Source of the DNA: CAZIAK01 sp964537035
GTDB taxonomy: Bacteria; Planctomycetota; B15-G4
Length of the DNA stretch: 64,000 nucleotides
NCBI GenBank assembly: GCA_964537035.1
Contig: CAZIAK010000004.1
Location: forward strand, 1-64,000
Direction of reading: 5' to 3'
The notes under the pieces are model-generated. The model made no database searches and was not told the origin of the DNA. It was given only the letters and a program-made list of their open reading frames with translations. Position 1 is the first letter of the stretch; each line of letters begins with the position of its first letter. This document shows positions 34,786 to 41,813 of this stretch, in pieces. The translations under genes and the position numbers were made by a program.

Positions 34786-35538
34786 TCAGGGATCGTCGCC
34801 GAGGATCTTCGAGAAATGCGGCTGTCCGTGGCCCTGCGCATAGCTATCGGCGTGGGCGCAGCTGGCCTGCTCGCAGACCTCATCCAGCACTTTGATCAGC
34901 CGCCCGTTGTGAATGCGCTTGGTCGAGCGAAAGGAACCGGCTGGGTAGCCACAGAGCCGATCCAGCTGTGCCAGGGCATCGGACCGCAGGTCGCCGTGTG
35001 GGCACACGGCGTCGATCAGGCACCGCCGCTCGGCTTCCCGGGCATTCAAGCTCTGACAGCCCATGACCAGATTCAGCATGGCCGCCCGCCCTAGCAGCGA
35101 CTCCAGCAGCGCCGCTCCCAGCGGGCAGGGCATGCCGTTGGCCAGCTCGGGCATGGCGTAATGAGAACGCTCGCTGCCTATGCGCCAGTCGCCCAGCAAG
35201 GCGACCTGCAATCCCTGGCCGATGGCGTGATGATCGACGGCGGTGACCACGGGCTTCGAGATGGCCAGAACAGCCTGATAGCTGCGCACGATGTCGGTCA
35301 GGTACAGCTTCGCCTCGGCGGCGGACGTCATCTTGCGCAGATCTGCGAAGTCGCCGCCCACCGAGAACGAGCGACCCTTGCCGCCCCAGATCAGCACGCC
35401 ACTCAGCGAGTCGTCGGCTTCGACCTCCGTGCAGAGCGCGGTCAGTTGCCGGGTCATGCCCCGAGAGAAAGGATTGACCGCCTTCGCGTGGCGGATCTCG
35501 ATCACCGCCCGGTCGCCGTTCTTATGCAGATCGATCAT
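34786..35538 (-). CDS. carB-like: CarB-like carboxymethylproline synthase (crotonase superfamily)
   Basis: The protein has 250 residues, the same length as CarB as I recall it, and the two align without gaps through the core. Matching blocks are NPFSR (22-26), RSFSxGGDF (56-64), YQAVL..KP (87-96), AVDxxAIGxGxQ (100-111), MPEL (129-132), QSLNA (162-166), YPA..F..TKR (198-208) and the C-terminal ILG. CarB residues reported as catalytic or binding are kept: Gly62 oxyanion hole, Gln111, Glu131 and His229. Two pocket positions differ: Trp79 is Tyr and Met108 is Gln. CarB condenses malonyl-CoA with pyrroline-5-carboxylate/glutamate semialdehyde to give carboxymethylproline. The first ATG in frame is used; no strong Shine-Dalgarno is seen. 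It heads a two-gene unit with the ligase-carrier gene. Confidence 0.88.
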   Translation of the reverse strand: MIDLHKNGDRAVIEIRHAKAVNPFSRGMTRQLTALCTEVEADDSLSGVLIWGGKGRSFSVGGDFADLRKMTSAAEAKLYLTDIVRSYQAVLAISKPVVTAVDHHAIGQGLQVALLGDWRIGSERSHYAMPELANGMPCPLGAALLESLLGRAAMLNLVMGCQSLNAREAERRCLIDAVCPHGDLRSDALAQLDRLCGYPAGSFRSTKRIHNGRLIKVLDEVCEQASCAHADSYAQGHGQPHFSKILGDDP

Positions 35539-35702
35539 GACCGGCCATGGTAGCAGGGCCTCCGCGGGGCGTGTCCTCACCGTCGAGGGATGGCGCTCGC
35601 GGCTGCCCGAACCTCGGCCAAGGGGGCTGCAACACCGTCCGCCTTGCGCCCGCTGCTCGAACAGGGACACCCAGGAGGCGTTCTTGTTTGTAGAGTGATC
35701 CC
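35539..35702. promoter_or_regulatory. Divergent intergenic region between CarB-like and VOC genes
   Basis: This 164-bp region lies between the carB-like unit (minus) and the VOC-CarC-MDR unit (plus). Its placement makes it the likely shared regulatory region for the beta-lactam core genes. An AGGAGG occurs about 24 bases before the VOC ATG, too far for normal initiation. No clear operator repeat was found. Confidence 0.4.
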
Positions 35703-36194
35703 ATGAGTACCGAACGGACCACCGACCGACCCTTTCGCATCCTGGGCCTGCAACAGATCGCCATCGGCGGCCGGGACAAGTCTGCCCTGTCCTCGTTTTG
35801 GGTCGAGCTCCTGGGACTCACCCTGACCAGCAGCTTCCAGAGCGAAGCCGAGAACGTCGACGAAGACGTGCTCACCCTGGGCCGGGGGCCCTTCGCTGTC
35901 GAGGTGGACCTCATGCAGCCCATCGACGCCGAGCGGCGGCCCAAAGTGCACGAGCCGGCGCTCAACCACGTCGGTCTCTGGGTCGACGATCTGGTCCTGG
36001 CCGTCGACTGGCTCACGGCTCAAGGTGTACGCTTCACCCCGGGCGGGATTCGCCGCGGGGCCTCGGGGCACGACGTCTGCTTCATTCATCCCAAGGGCAG
36101 CAGCGACGCACCCCGCAGTGCGGAGGGCGTCCTGGTCGAACTGGTTCAGGCGCCGAGTGATGTGATTGCGGCCTGCGAGGGCACGGGAGACTGA
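35703..36194 (+). CDS. VOC superfamily protein (glyoxalase/epimerase-like)
   Basis: This 163-residue vicinal-oxygen-chelate fold protein has two beta-alpha-beta-beta-beta repeats. Repeat 1 begins LQQIAIGGRD and repeat 2 LNHVGLWVDD. Candidate metal ligands include His in LNHVG and the terminal Glu in GVLVELVQ. The C-terminal block resembles lactoylglutathione lyase/methylmalonyl-CoA epimerase members more than dioxygenases. It precedes the CarC-like gene by 5 bases, so a role in the same pathway is likely. Options include epimerisation of a CoA-linked extender or intermediate, or antibiotic sequestration as in other VOC resistance proteins. Neither can be decided from sequence. Confidence 0.72.
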   Translation: MSTERTTDRPFRILGLQQIAIGGRDKSALSSFWVELLGLTLTSSFQSEAENVDEDVLTLGRGPFAVEVDLMQPIDAERRPKVHEPALNHVGLWVDDLVLAVDWLTAQGVRFTPGGIRRGASGHDVCFIHPKGSSDAPRSAEGVLVELVQAPSDVIAACEGTGD

Positions 36195-36199
36195 GCGCG

Positions 36200-36991
36200 A
36201 TGTCCATGCAGACCTTGACCCGCTCCGGCGCGGGTGTGTTGATCGAGCCGACCCATGCAGCAGACGCCTCCCTGGCCGATCGCCTGCACGAGCTGCTGGA
36301 CCAATACCGCTTCGTCGTGGTCCGTGGCGGGCTGAGCCACGTCGACGATGCGGTCGCCCTGTTGAGCCACCTCGGCCGCATCAACGAGGCGTCCACCCGG
36401 GTGCAGGGCCAGGTGCTCGTCGAACCCAATCAGGACGCCGAGGTCTTCCGCAGCAACAGCCCCCTACCCCTGCACAAGGACGGCATCCTCACCGGCTTCG
36501 ACGTCACGGTGGTGGGCATCTTTTGCGTGGAGTTTCGGCACATCACCGACGGTCGCACCTACGTCTCGGATGCCAACGTGGCGCTCGAACGGCTCAACCC
36601 CGCCGACGTGGCCTTGCTCCGCGAGAACGGGGTCGAGGGCATGGCCGTGGACAACTCGGGCTACTACCGCTCTGACTACACGGAGTCCTGGCACCCCTTC
36701 CCCGCCTTCAAGGCCCTTCCGGGACGCGAGCCCACCCTGAATCTCGGCCTGCCCCACCGGCCAGGCGAGCCCGAGAGCTGGCGTCTCCGCGTGGCCGGTG
36801 TCGACGAGGAGACCTCCGAACGCATTCTTCTGGCTCTGCGCGGAGCCCTGCTCAATGACCTCTTCGTGTACTTCCACCAGTGGCACGAAGGCGACCTGCT
36901 GATCATGGACAACTACGAGGTCCTCCATGGTCGCGAGGGTTTCGAAGGCAGCCACCGCAGGCTGGCCAACATCCAAGTACTCAAAGACTGA
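36200..36991 (+). CDS. carC-like: CarC-like Fe(II)/2-oxoglutarate oxygenase (carbapenem synthase-like)
   Basis: This 263-residue oxygenase resembles CarC (about 273 residues). The iron ligands are His92 and Asp94 in PLHKDG and His243 in YEVLHGREGF; the 2-oxoglutarate Arg is 253 or 254. The C-terminal half is the most telling. ESWRLRVAG, then a helix, then YFHQWHEGDLLIMDN and VLHGREGF, follows the CarC blocks SWEPRIVG, YYKHFWEDGDLLIMDN and VIHEREEF in order. CarC epimerises C5 and desaturates carbapenam to carbapenem carboxylate. The start at 36200 has GGGAGA upstream inside the end of the VOC gene. It is followed 17 bases later by an MDR oxidoreductase. The resemblance is judged by eye from memory. 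Confidence 0.85.
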   Translation: MSMQTLTRSGAGVLIEPTHAADASLADRLHELLDQYRFVVVRGGLSHVDDAVALLSHLGRINEASTRVQGQVLVEPNQDAEVFRSNSPLPLHKDGILTGFDVTVVGIFCVEFRHITDGRTYVSDANVALERLNPADVALLRENGVEGMAVDNSGYYRSDYTESWHPFPAFKALPGREPTLNLGLPHRPGEPESWRLRVAGVDEETSERILLALRGALLNDLFVYFHQWHEGDLLIMDNYEVLHGREGFEGSHRRLANIQVLKD

Positions 36992-37008
36992 GAGGCTGAC
37001 CAGGCCCC

Positions 37009-38160
37009 ATGCCCATCTCCGCCGAAGCCTGGTTCGTCTATGCAGCAGCACAGGGTCAAGAGCGCAGCAAGGCTGTGCCCGTGCGAGAGAACCATCAGCT
37101 CGATGACCTGGCCCCGGACGAGCTGCTCCTGGCGCCGCTCATCGGCTCGTGGGAAGCCAACATGGGTCACATCCTCGACCGCGATCCGGTGGATGTGTGC
37201 GCCGCCCACGGCTGGAAGCGCAGAGTCTTCGGCAACGGCGGCGTGGCCCGGGTCATCGACCGGGGACGCGAGGTCACCTCGGTCGACGTGGGTCAGGCCG
37301 TGCTCATGAACGGCATGGAGACCGACCCCTGGGGTTACCCGAAGCGCATCATGGGCTTCGATTCAGAGCTGCCCGGCTTTCTCACCACGCGGCTGAAACT
37401 GAAGCCCCAGCACGTCACGCCCTTGCCCGCGGACACCAAGCACTCCCTCGCTCGGTGGGCAGCGTTCAACGTGCGCTATCTCACAGCGTGGTCCAACTGG
37501 CGCGTGGCCCTGGGGACCCTTCGACTGCTGCTCGACGAGGCAGACTTCCCCCGGCTCAACGTCTGGGGTTGGGGCGGAGGCACGGCCCTGGCCGAGACCC
37601 AGCTCGCCGCCTTGCTCGGACACAGGGCCGTGGCCATGGCCTCCACCCCCGAGCGCCTCCAGCTGATCAAGAGTTGCGGCGTCGAGCCCATGGACCGCTC
37701 CCGCTTCCCTGACCTGCAGTTCGACGAGAGACGCTACAAGACCGACAAGGACTACGCCGCCGCCTACACCGAGTCGGAGCGGACGTTCCTGCAGCTGGTC
37801 AACGAACACACAGACGGCGAGGGCGTGCAGGTCTTCGTCGACATGATCGGCACGCCCGTGTTCAGGGCCACGCTCAAGGCCCTCGGGCGACAAGGCGTCG
37901 TGACCACCGCCGGCTGGAAGGCTGGCATGGTGCTCAAGTACCTGCGCGCCATCGAGGGCATCGGCCGACACCAGTTCATCCACACCCACTTCGCCAGGGC
38001 CAGCGAGATCGCAGAGGCCATCCTGTTCGCCGAAGAGCACGACTGGTTGCCCGTGGTCGACGAGAAGATCTACAGCTTCGACGAGATCCCCGAGCTGGCA
38101 GAACGCTACGCCGCAGGGGACTTTCGCATGTTCCCCTGCTACCGGGTGAACGACGAGTAG
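37009..38160 (+). CDS. MDR-superfamily (zinc-type) dehydrogenase/reductase
   Basis: This 383-residue medium-chain dehydrogenase/reductase has an N-terminal GroES-like domain, including a GSWEANMGHILDRDPVDVC stretch, and a central Rossmann fold (VWGWGGGTALAE about residue 185). The catalytic-zinc Cys/His set of classical alcohol dehydrogenases is not evident. It resembles the zinc-binding dehydrogenases that occur in hybrid NRPS/PKS clusters. It should reduce an enoyl, keto or acyl intermediate using NAD(P)H. It is last in the VOC-CarC-MDR unit. I considered crotonyl-CoA carboxylase/reductase, but the N-terminal region does not match. Confidence 0.78.
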   Translation: MPISAEAWFVYAAAQGQERSKAVPVRENHQLDDLAPDELLLAPLIGSWEANMGHILDRDPVDVCAAHGWKRRVFGNGGVARVIDRGREVTSVDVGQAVLMNGMETDPWGYPKRIMGFDSELPGFLTTRLKLKPQHVTPLPADTKHSLARWAAFNVRYLTAWSNWRVALGTLRLLLDEADFPRLNVWGWGGGTALAETQLAALLGHRAVAMASTPERLQLIKSCGVEPMDRSRFPDLQFDERRYKTDKDYAAAYTESERTFLQLVNEHTDGEGVQVFVDMIGTPVFRATLKALGRQGVVTTAGWKAGMVLKYLRAIEGIGRHQFIHTHFARASEIAEAILFAEEHDWLPVVDEKIYSFDEIPELAERYAAGDFRMFPCYRVNDE

Positions 38161-38233
38161 CCGCCCGTGCGTGAATCGTCGTGGTGGCCAGAGCGCCTCG
38201 GCGCGCGGCGCCTCACGCACAGGCTGCCGGGGC

Positions 38234-40462
38234 TCAGAGAGTGGTGGTGCCCTTCAGGCCGTTGCTCGCCGCAGCACCGGCGATGGCAGCACCATCGGCG
38301 ATCCAGTACTGCATCACGATGTCAATGCCGGCGGGCAAGCCCGGGGGCAGCACACCGACGAGTTCGAGCTCTCCAGCCCCGTCCGTGCCGAGTGAGATGG
38401 TCAGCAAGATGGGGAACGGCACCAGCAGGCCGCCCTTGAACGGCACGGGGGTCTCGGTGAGCGACAAGAACAACACGGCCAGCGCACCGGGAGCAGCGTT
38501 GGCCAGGCTCACCGTGTAGGTGGTATCGCTGGCGAAGACGCCCAGGCCGTCGAGAGTCGGATCGCCAGTGACTCCGGCGAGGGCGTTGCCCAGGTCGGTC
38601 CAAGGCGTCTGACACTCGTCCGGGATGCCGTCCAGGTCCACGTCGAAGCTCGTGCCCATGGAGATGTCCGTGGCGTCCTCGATGCCGTTCTCGTTGCAGT
38701 CGTTGGTCACGCCACCGGGCACGAAGGTCTGGGACGTGTTGGGCACACCGCCGGTCTCTGCACCTTCGCCGGTCCAGGAGAAGTCAGCGCGCGCGCTGCC
38801 TGTGCCGGCGAGTTGGAGCGAGAAGCCCACGGGGGTATTGAAGCTCTCGCTCACGCCCACGTCGACGGAGGTCATGCCGCTGGCCGGGCCGCTGGTCGCG
38901 GCGAACGAGCCTTCGTAGCTGATGAACTCGATGACGTTGCTCAGCGGATCGACCAGAGCCAGGCCGTCGGGGGCGCCGTTCTGCATCTGCCCGGTGAGGA
39001 ACTCCAGGGTGCCGAAGCCCGCTTGCTGGTCAGGCAGGGTGCCGCCCAGGGTGAACGTGGCGTAACTCCCGCCGCCGTTGCCGTTGTAGCCCACCACCGA
39101 CCAACCGGAGAGGTCGGTGCCCGCTGGCCCGGCGATCTCGAGCATCTCGCCCGCATCCGTGCCCGCGTTGTCGTAGTGGAACTCGTTGATCCAGGGCGTG
39201 CCGCTGGGGCCGCCGCCACCACCCATCATGGGCGTGGCCATGACCTCGCCCGAAAAGGCCGACTCGTTGCCCGAGCTGTCGGTGGCCGTAGCCACGTAGT
39301 AGTAGGTCATGCCGTTGACCAGGCCGCTGTCCTGGTGGTCGCTGGACACCAGCAAGCCGCCGTTCAGCGAGGAGTAGGGCCCACCGCTCGCCGTGGAGCG
39401 GTACACGGTGTAGCCGGCCAGGTCAGGCTCGATGTTGTCAGCCCAGTCGAGGGACACGCTGCCGTCCCCCGCCACCGCGACCAACCCGGCGACCACGGCA
39501 GGAGGTGTGATGTCCACGCCACCGCAGGTGCCGTTGAACAGGCAGTCGACCCACTCAGGATGATCGACGAAGGGGTTGCGGTTGCCCTGGTAGCTGTAGA
39601 CCACGTCGTTGCGGTTCATCTCCCAGGCATCGACCGGGTCTTGCACGTGCCACTGCAGCAGCACGGAGAGCAGGCCCATGTAACCCACGGACTCGTTGTT
39701 GCCCGTGTTCGACGAAGCGATGAGCGCGTCGCTGTCGGTCAAGATCAGATCGATCTCCGGGTTGCCGGTGCCGCCATGGGTGCCGCCTTCGTAGCGCACG
39801 TCCGCGTAGAGCAGGGCCCGGGCCACGTCGCCGCGCCGTCCCGTCCAGACCTCCCAGGTGCCGCTGGTGAACGAGCCGGAGGTCCAGTTCGACTCGGCGG
39901 GATAGCTGCCGGACGTGCCGCCCTGGCCGTCGTTGAAGTCGGTGGTCCATTCGGCGCAACCGGAGTTGCAGAAGCGAAACGGCTTGTTGCTGCGGGACGA
40001 GTTGTAGCTGCCGTCGCAGAGCCAGAGCATGTGGCAGTCGGTGTAGGGCGTGTTCTGCGCGTCCAGGTCGGGGAAGCCGTACGACTTGGGCCAGGTGTGC
40101 TCCCGGTCGTAGAACGGGTTGCCGCCCCCCTGCTTGGCGATGCTCTGGTTGTGGTAGACGTCGAGGATGCGACCCGAGTTTGCCGGGTCTTGCATGGCCT
40201 CTTCGAGAATGTCCCAGGTGTCCGTGCCAGACGACGTGTAGGGGAACGCGGTGTGGTCGTCGATGACGCCGTGCAACGTGGCCCGCAGGTTCACCTGAGA
40301 GCTGTCGTCCACACCGTCGTAGTAACCCGGGGGGATGCCCTGGGCTGAGACCTCTCGCGCTGGCGAAACCAGGCACAGGGCCACGGCGACGAGCGCCACG
40401 GAGAGACGAGCAGACGAAGAGCGACGGCAAACGTCGCCCCTGACGGAGGGGTTGAGAAGCAT
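38234..40462 (-). CDS. Secreted endonuclease I with Fn3, lamin-tail and planctomycete C-terminal module
   Basis: This 742-residue exported protein starts at ATG 40462, with a signal peptide ending near REVSAQG. Residues about 45-330 are an EndA/NucM-type nuclease domain; the active-site stretch NPFYDREHTWPKS contains the HTWPKS motif. A fibronectin type III domain follows (TPPAVVAGLVA...VMATPM), then a lamin-tail-like domain (WINEFHYDN...). Next is a Ca-binding-like segment CNENGIEDATDI...DGIPDEC, typical of planctomycetes. The protein ends with a beta-rich C-terminal module shared with other secreted proteins here. It probably degrades extracellular DNA for nutrients. The nuclease, Fn3, lamin-tail and C-terminal fusion suggests surface display or secretion through a lineage-specific route. 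Confidence 0.88.
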   Translation of the reverse strand: MLLNPSVRGDVCRRSSSARLSVALVAVALCLVSPAREVSAQGIPPGYYDGVDDSSQVNLRATLHGVIDDHTAFPYTSSGTDTWDILEEAMQDPANSGRILDVYHNQSIAKQGGGNPFYDREHTWPKSYGFPDLDAQNTPYTDCHMLWLCDGSYNSSRSNKPFRFCNSGCAEWTTDFNDGQGGTSGSYPAESNWTSGSFTSGTWEVWTGRRGDVARALLYADVRYEGGTHGGTGNPEIDLILTDSDALIASSNTGNNESVGYMGLLSVLLQWHVQDPVDAWEMNRNDVVYSYQGNRNPFVDHPEWVDCLFNGTCGGVDITPPAVVAGLVAVAGDGSVSLDWADNIEPDLAGYTVYRSTASGGPYSSLNGGLLVSSDHQDSGLVNGMTYYYVATATDSSGNESAFSGEVMATPMMGGGGGPSGTPWINEFHYDNAGTDAGEMLEIAGPAGTDLSGWSVVGYNGNGGGSYATFTLGGTLPDQQAGFGTLEFLTGQMQNGAPDGLALVDPLSNVIEFISYEGSFAATSGPASGMTSVDVGVSESFNTPVGFSLQLAGTGSARADFSWTGEGAETGGVPNTSQTFVPGGVTNDCNENGIEDATDISMGTSFDVDLDGIPDECQTPWTDLGNALAGVTGDPTLDGLGVFASDTTYTVSLANAAPGALAVLFLSLTETPVPFKGGLLVPFPILLTISLGTDGAGELELVGVLPPGLPAGIDIVMQYWIADGAAIAGAAASNGLKGTTTL

Positions 40463-40621
40463 GGCTGACTGGCCGGCCGGCCGGGCCTGGGGAGCCGCGG
40501 CGACCTCGTTCCGGGGAAGAGACGGGGAGAGAAGCGAGCTGCAGGATAGCAGGCTTCTGGCCACTCGGCAGGCCTGTGGGCCGCCCTTTCGCTCTCGCCG
40601 CAGAGCACCCCGCCTGCCTGA

Positions 40622-41800
40622 CTAGGTGTCAGCCAGGAAGAACGCCGCCCGCTGCTGTAACTCCTCGTTCTCAGGGTCGAGGGCCAGAGCCTCCGCCGCC
40701 AGGGTCAGCGCCTGCTCACGCTCACCATTGATGATGTGGGCGAAAGCCAGGGTATCCAGCAGCATCGCCCGCCGGGCATTCGCTGCGACCTGCTCCGTCT
40801 CGTCGAGGACCACCCCCGCGAGCTCATCCCGTTCAACGGCCTCGTTTTCTGAGGCCAGGGCCGCCTGGGCGATCTCCATGGCGAAGGCCCGGCTGTCCTC
40901 ATCGAGGCCATCTCGCACCCCGAAGATCGTGTTCACCGTCTCCCGGGTCCAGTTGGCGATGTTGCCCGCAGGCACCTCGCTCCAGGCCCGACGCCAGGCT
41001 GCGATGGCCTTGTCGGGGCGCCCGGCCTGACGCTCCAGGGTGGCCAGGCGGTTCCAGCCCTCGGCCCGCCCCACCACGTTCTCAAGGCGTTCGATGCTCG
41101 TCTGCAGAGGGGACAGGTCCCACTGGACGAGCAGGGCAGGCCCACCCCCGTCGGCCGCGACCTGGTCGATGGTATCCTGCATGATCAGCCGAGCTCCGGC
41201 CAGGGTTGCCCCCGTAGGGTCGTCCCGGCGAATGGACTTGAGCAGCTTCTGGGCTCCGCGCAGGTCACCCACCCAGGCCAGCTTGTTGGCCAGGTCGTTG
41301 CGCAGTGAGAGGTCGTCCGGCGCCGCGGTCTGCCGGTCACGGAGCGCGCTCACCGTCTCGGTGCCACTGCGAATGCGGGCCATCTCGCCCACCAGAGCCT
41401 GGGCGGGGATGAAGCCCACGATGCGGTCCTCTGCCGCGCCCTTGCTGGTCAGGACGGCGATGGTGGGAAACGTGTCGACGTTGTGCAGGCGTACGATCTG
41501 TGCTCCCCGGGAGGAGTCGGGGTCGACGTCGAGGCAGACGCTCGACTGCAGGGCAGCCACCGCCGCCGGGTCGACCAACGTCTCCGCGCGCAGCTTGGCC
41601 GAGTAGTTGGACCACTCGGGAGCGAAGACCAGCACCACCTCGCGCTGCTCCTTGCGCGCCTCGCTGAGGGCCCTGTTGTACGAGCCCTCGTACCACTGCA
41701 GCGCCTGAGCGCTGGGCACATCCGCAGCGCTGGCGACGGAGCCCTGGCACACGAAGGGCGCCCCCAGGGCAAAGAGCAGACTGAGCATTGATGACACCAT
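40622..41800 (-). CDS. Thioredoxin-fold protein with TPR-like repeats
   Basis: This 392-residue exported protein has a signal peptide (MVSSMLSLLFALGAPFVCQG). A thioredoxin-like N-terminal domain follows (REVVLVFAPEWSNYSAKL, TFPTIAVL with the cis-Pro). The CxxC is replaced by W-S-N-Y, so no redox disulfide is expected. The rest is helical, with TPR-like repeats to the C terminus. The start ATG 41800 has a strong GAGGAGG eight bases upstream, inside the end of the sigma-factor fusion gene 13 bases away, so the two are co-transcribed. It may sense or relay a periplasmic protein-folding signal to that sigma factor; this is inference. Confidence 0.75.
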   Translation of the reverse strand: MVSSMLSLLFALGAPFVCQGSVASAADVPSAQALQWYEGSYNRALSEARKEQREVVLVFAPEWSNYSAKLRAETLVDPAAVAALQSSVCLDVDPDSSRGAQIVRLHNVDTFPTIAVLTSKGAAEDRIVGFIPAQALVGEMARIRSGTETVSALRDRQTAAPDDLSLRNDLANKLAWVGDLRGAQKLLKSIRRDDPTGATLAGARLIMQDTIDQVAADGGGPALLVQWDLSPLQTSIERLENVVGRAEGWNRLATLERQAGRPDKAIAAWRRAWSEVPAGNIANWTRETVNTIFGVRDGLDEDSRAFAMEIAQAALASENEAVERDELAGVVLDETEQVAANARRAMLLDTLAFAHIINGEREQALTLAAEALALDPENEELQQRAAFFLADT

Positions 41801-41813
41801 GATCGAATCCTCC

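Noticed and set aside
34786..35538. Generic enoyl-CoA hydratase
   Set aside because: Gapless collinearity with CarB, including Glu131 and His229, makes carboxymethylproline synthase the better call.
37009..38160. Crotonyl-CoA carboxylase/reductase supplying ethylmalonyl-CoA
   Set aside because: It is an MDR protein, but the N-terminal and substrate-loop motifs do not match that subfamily; only a general reductase call is supported.
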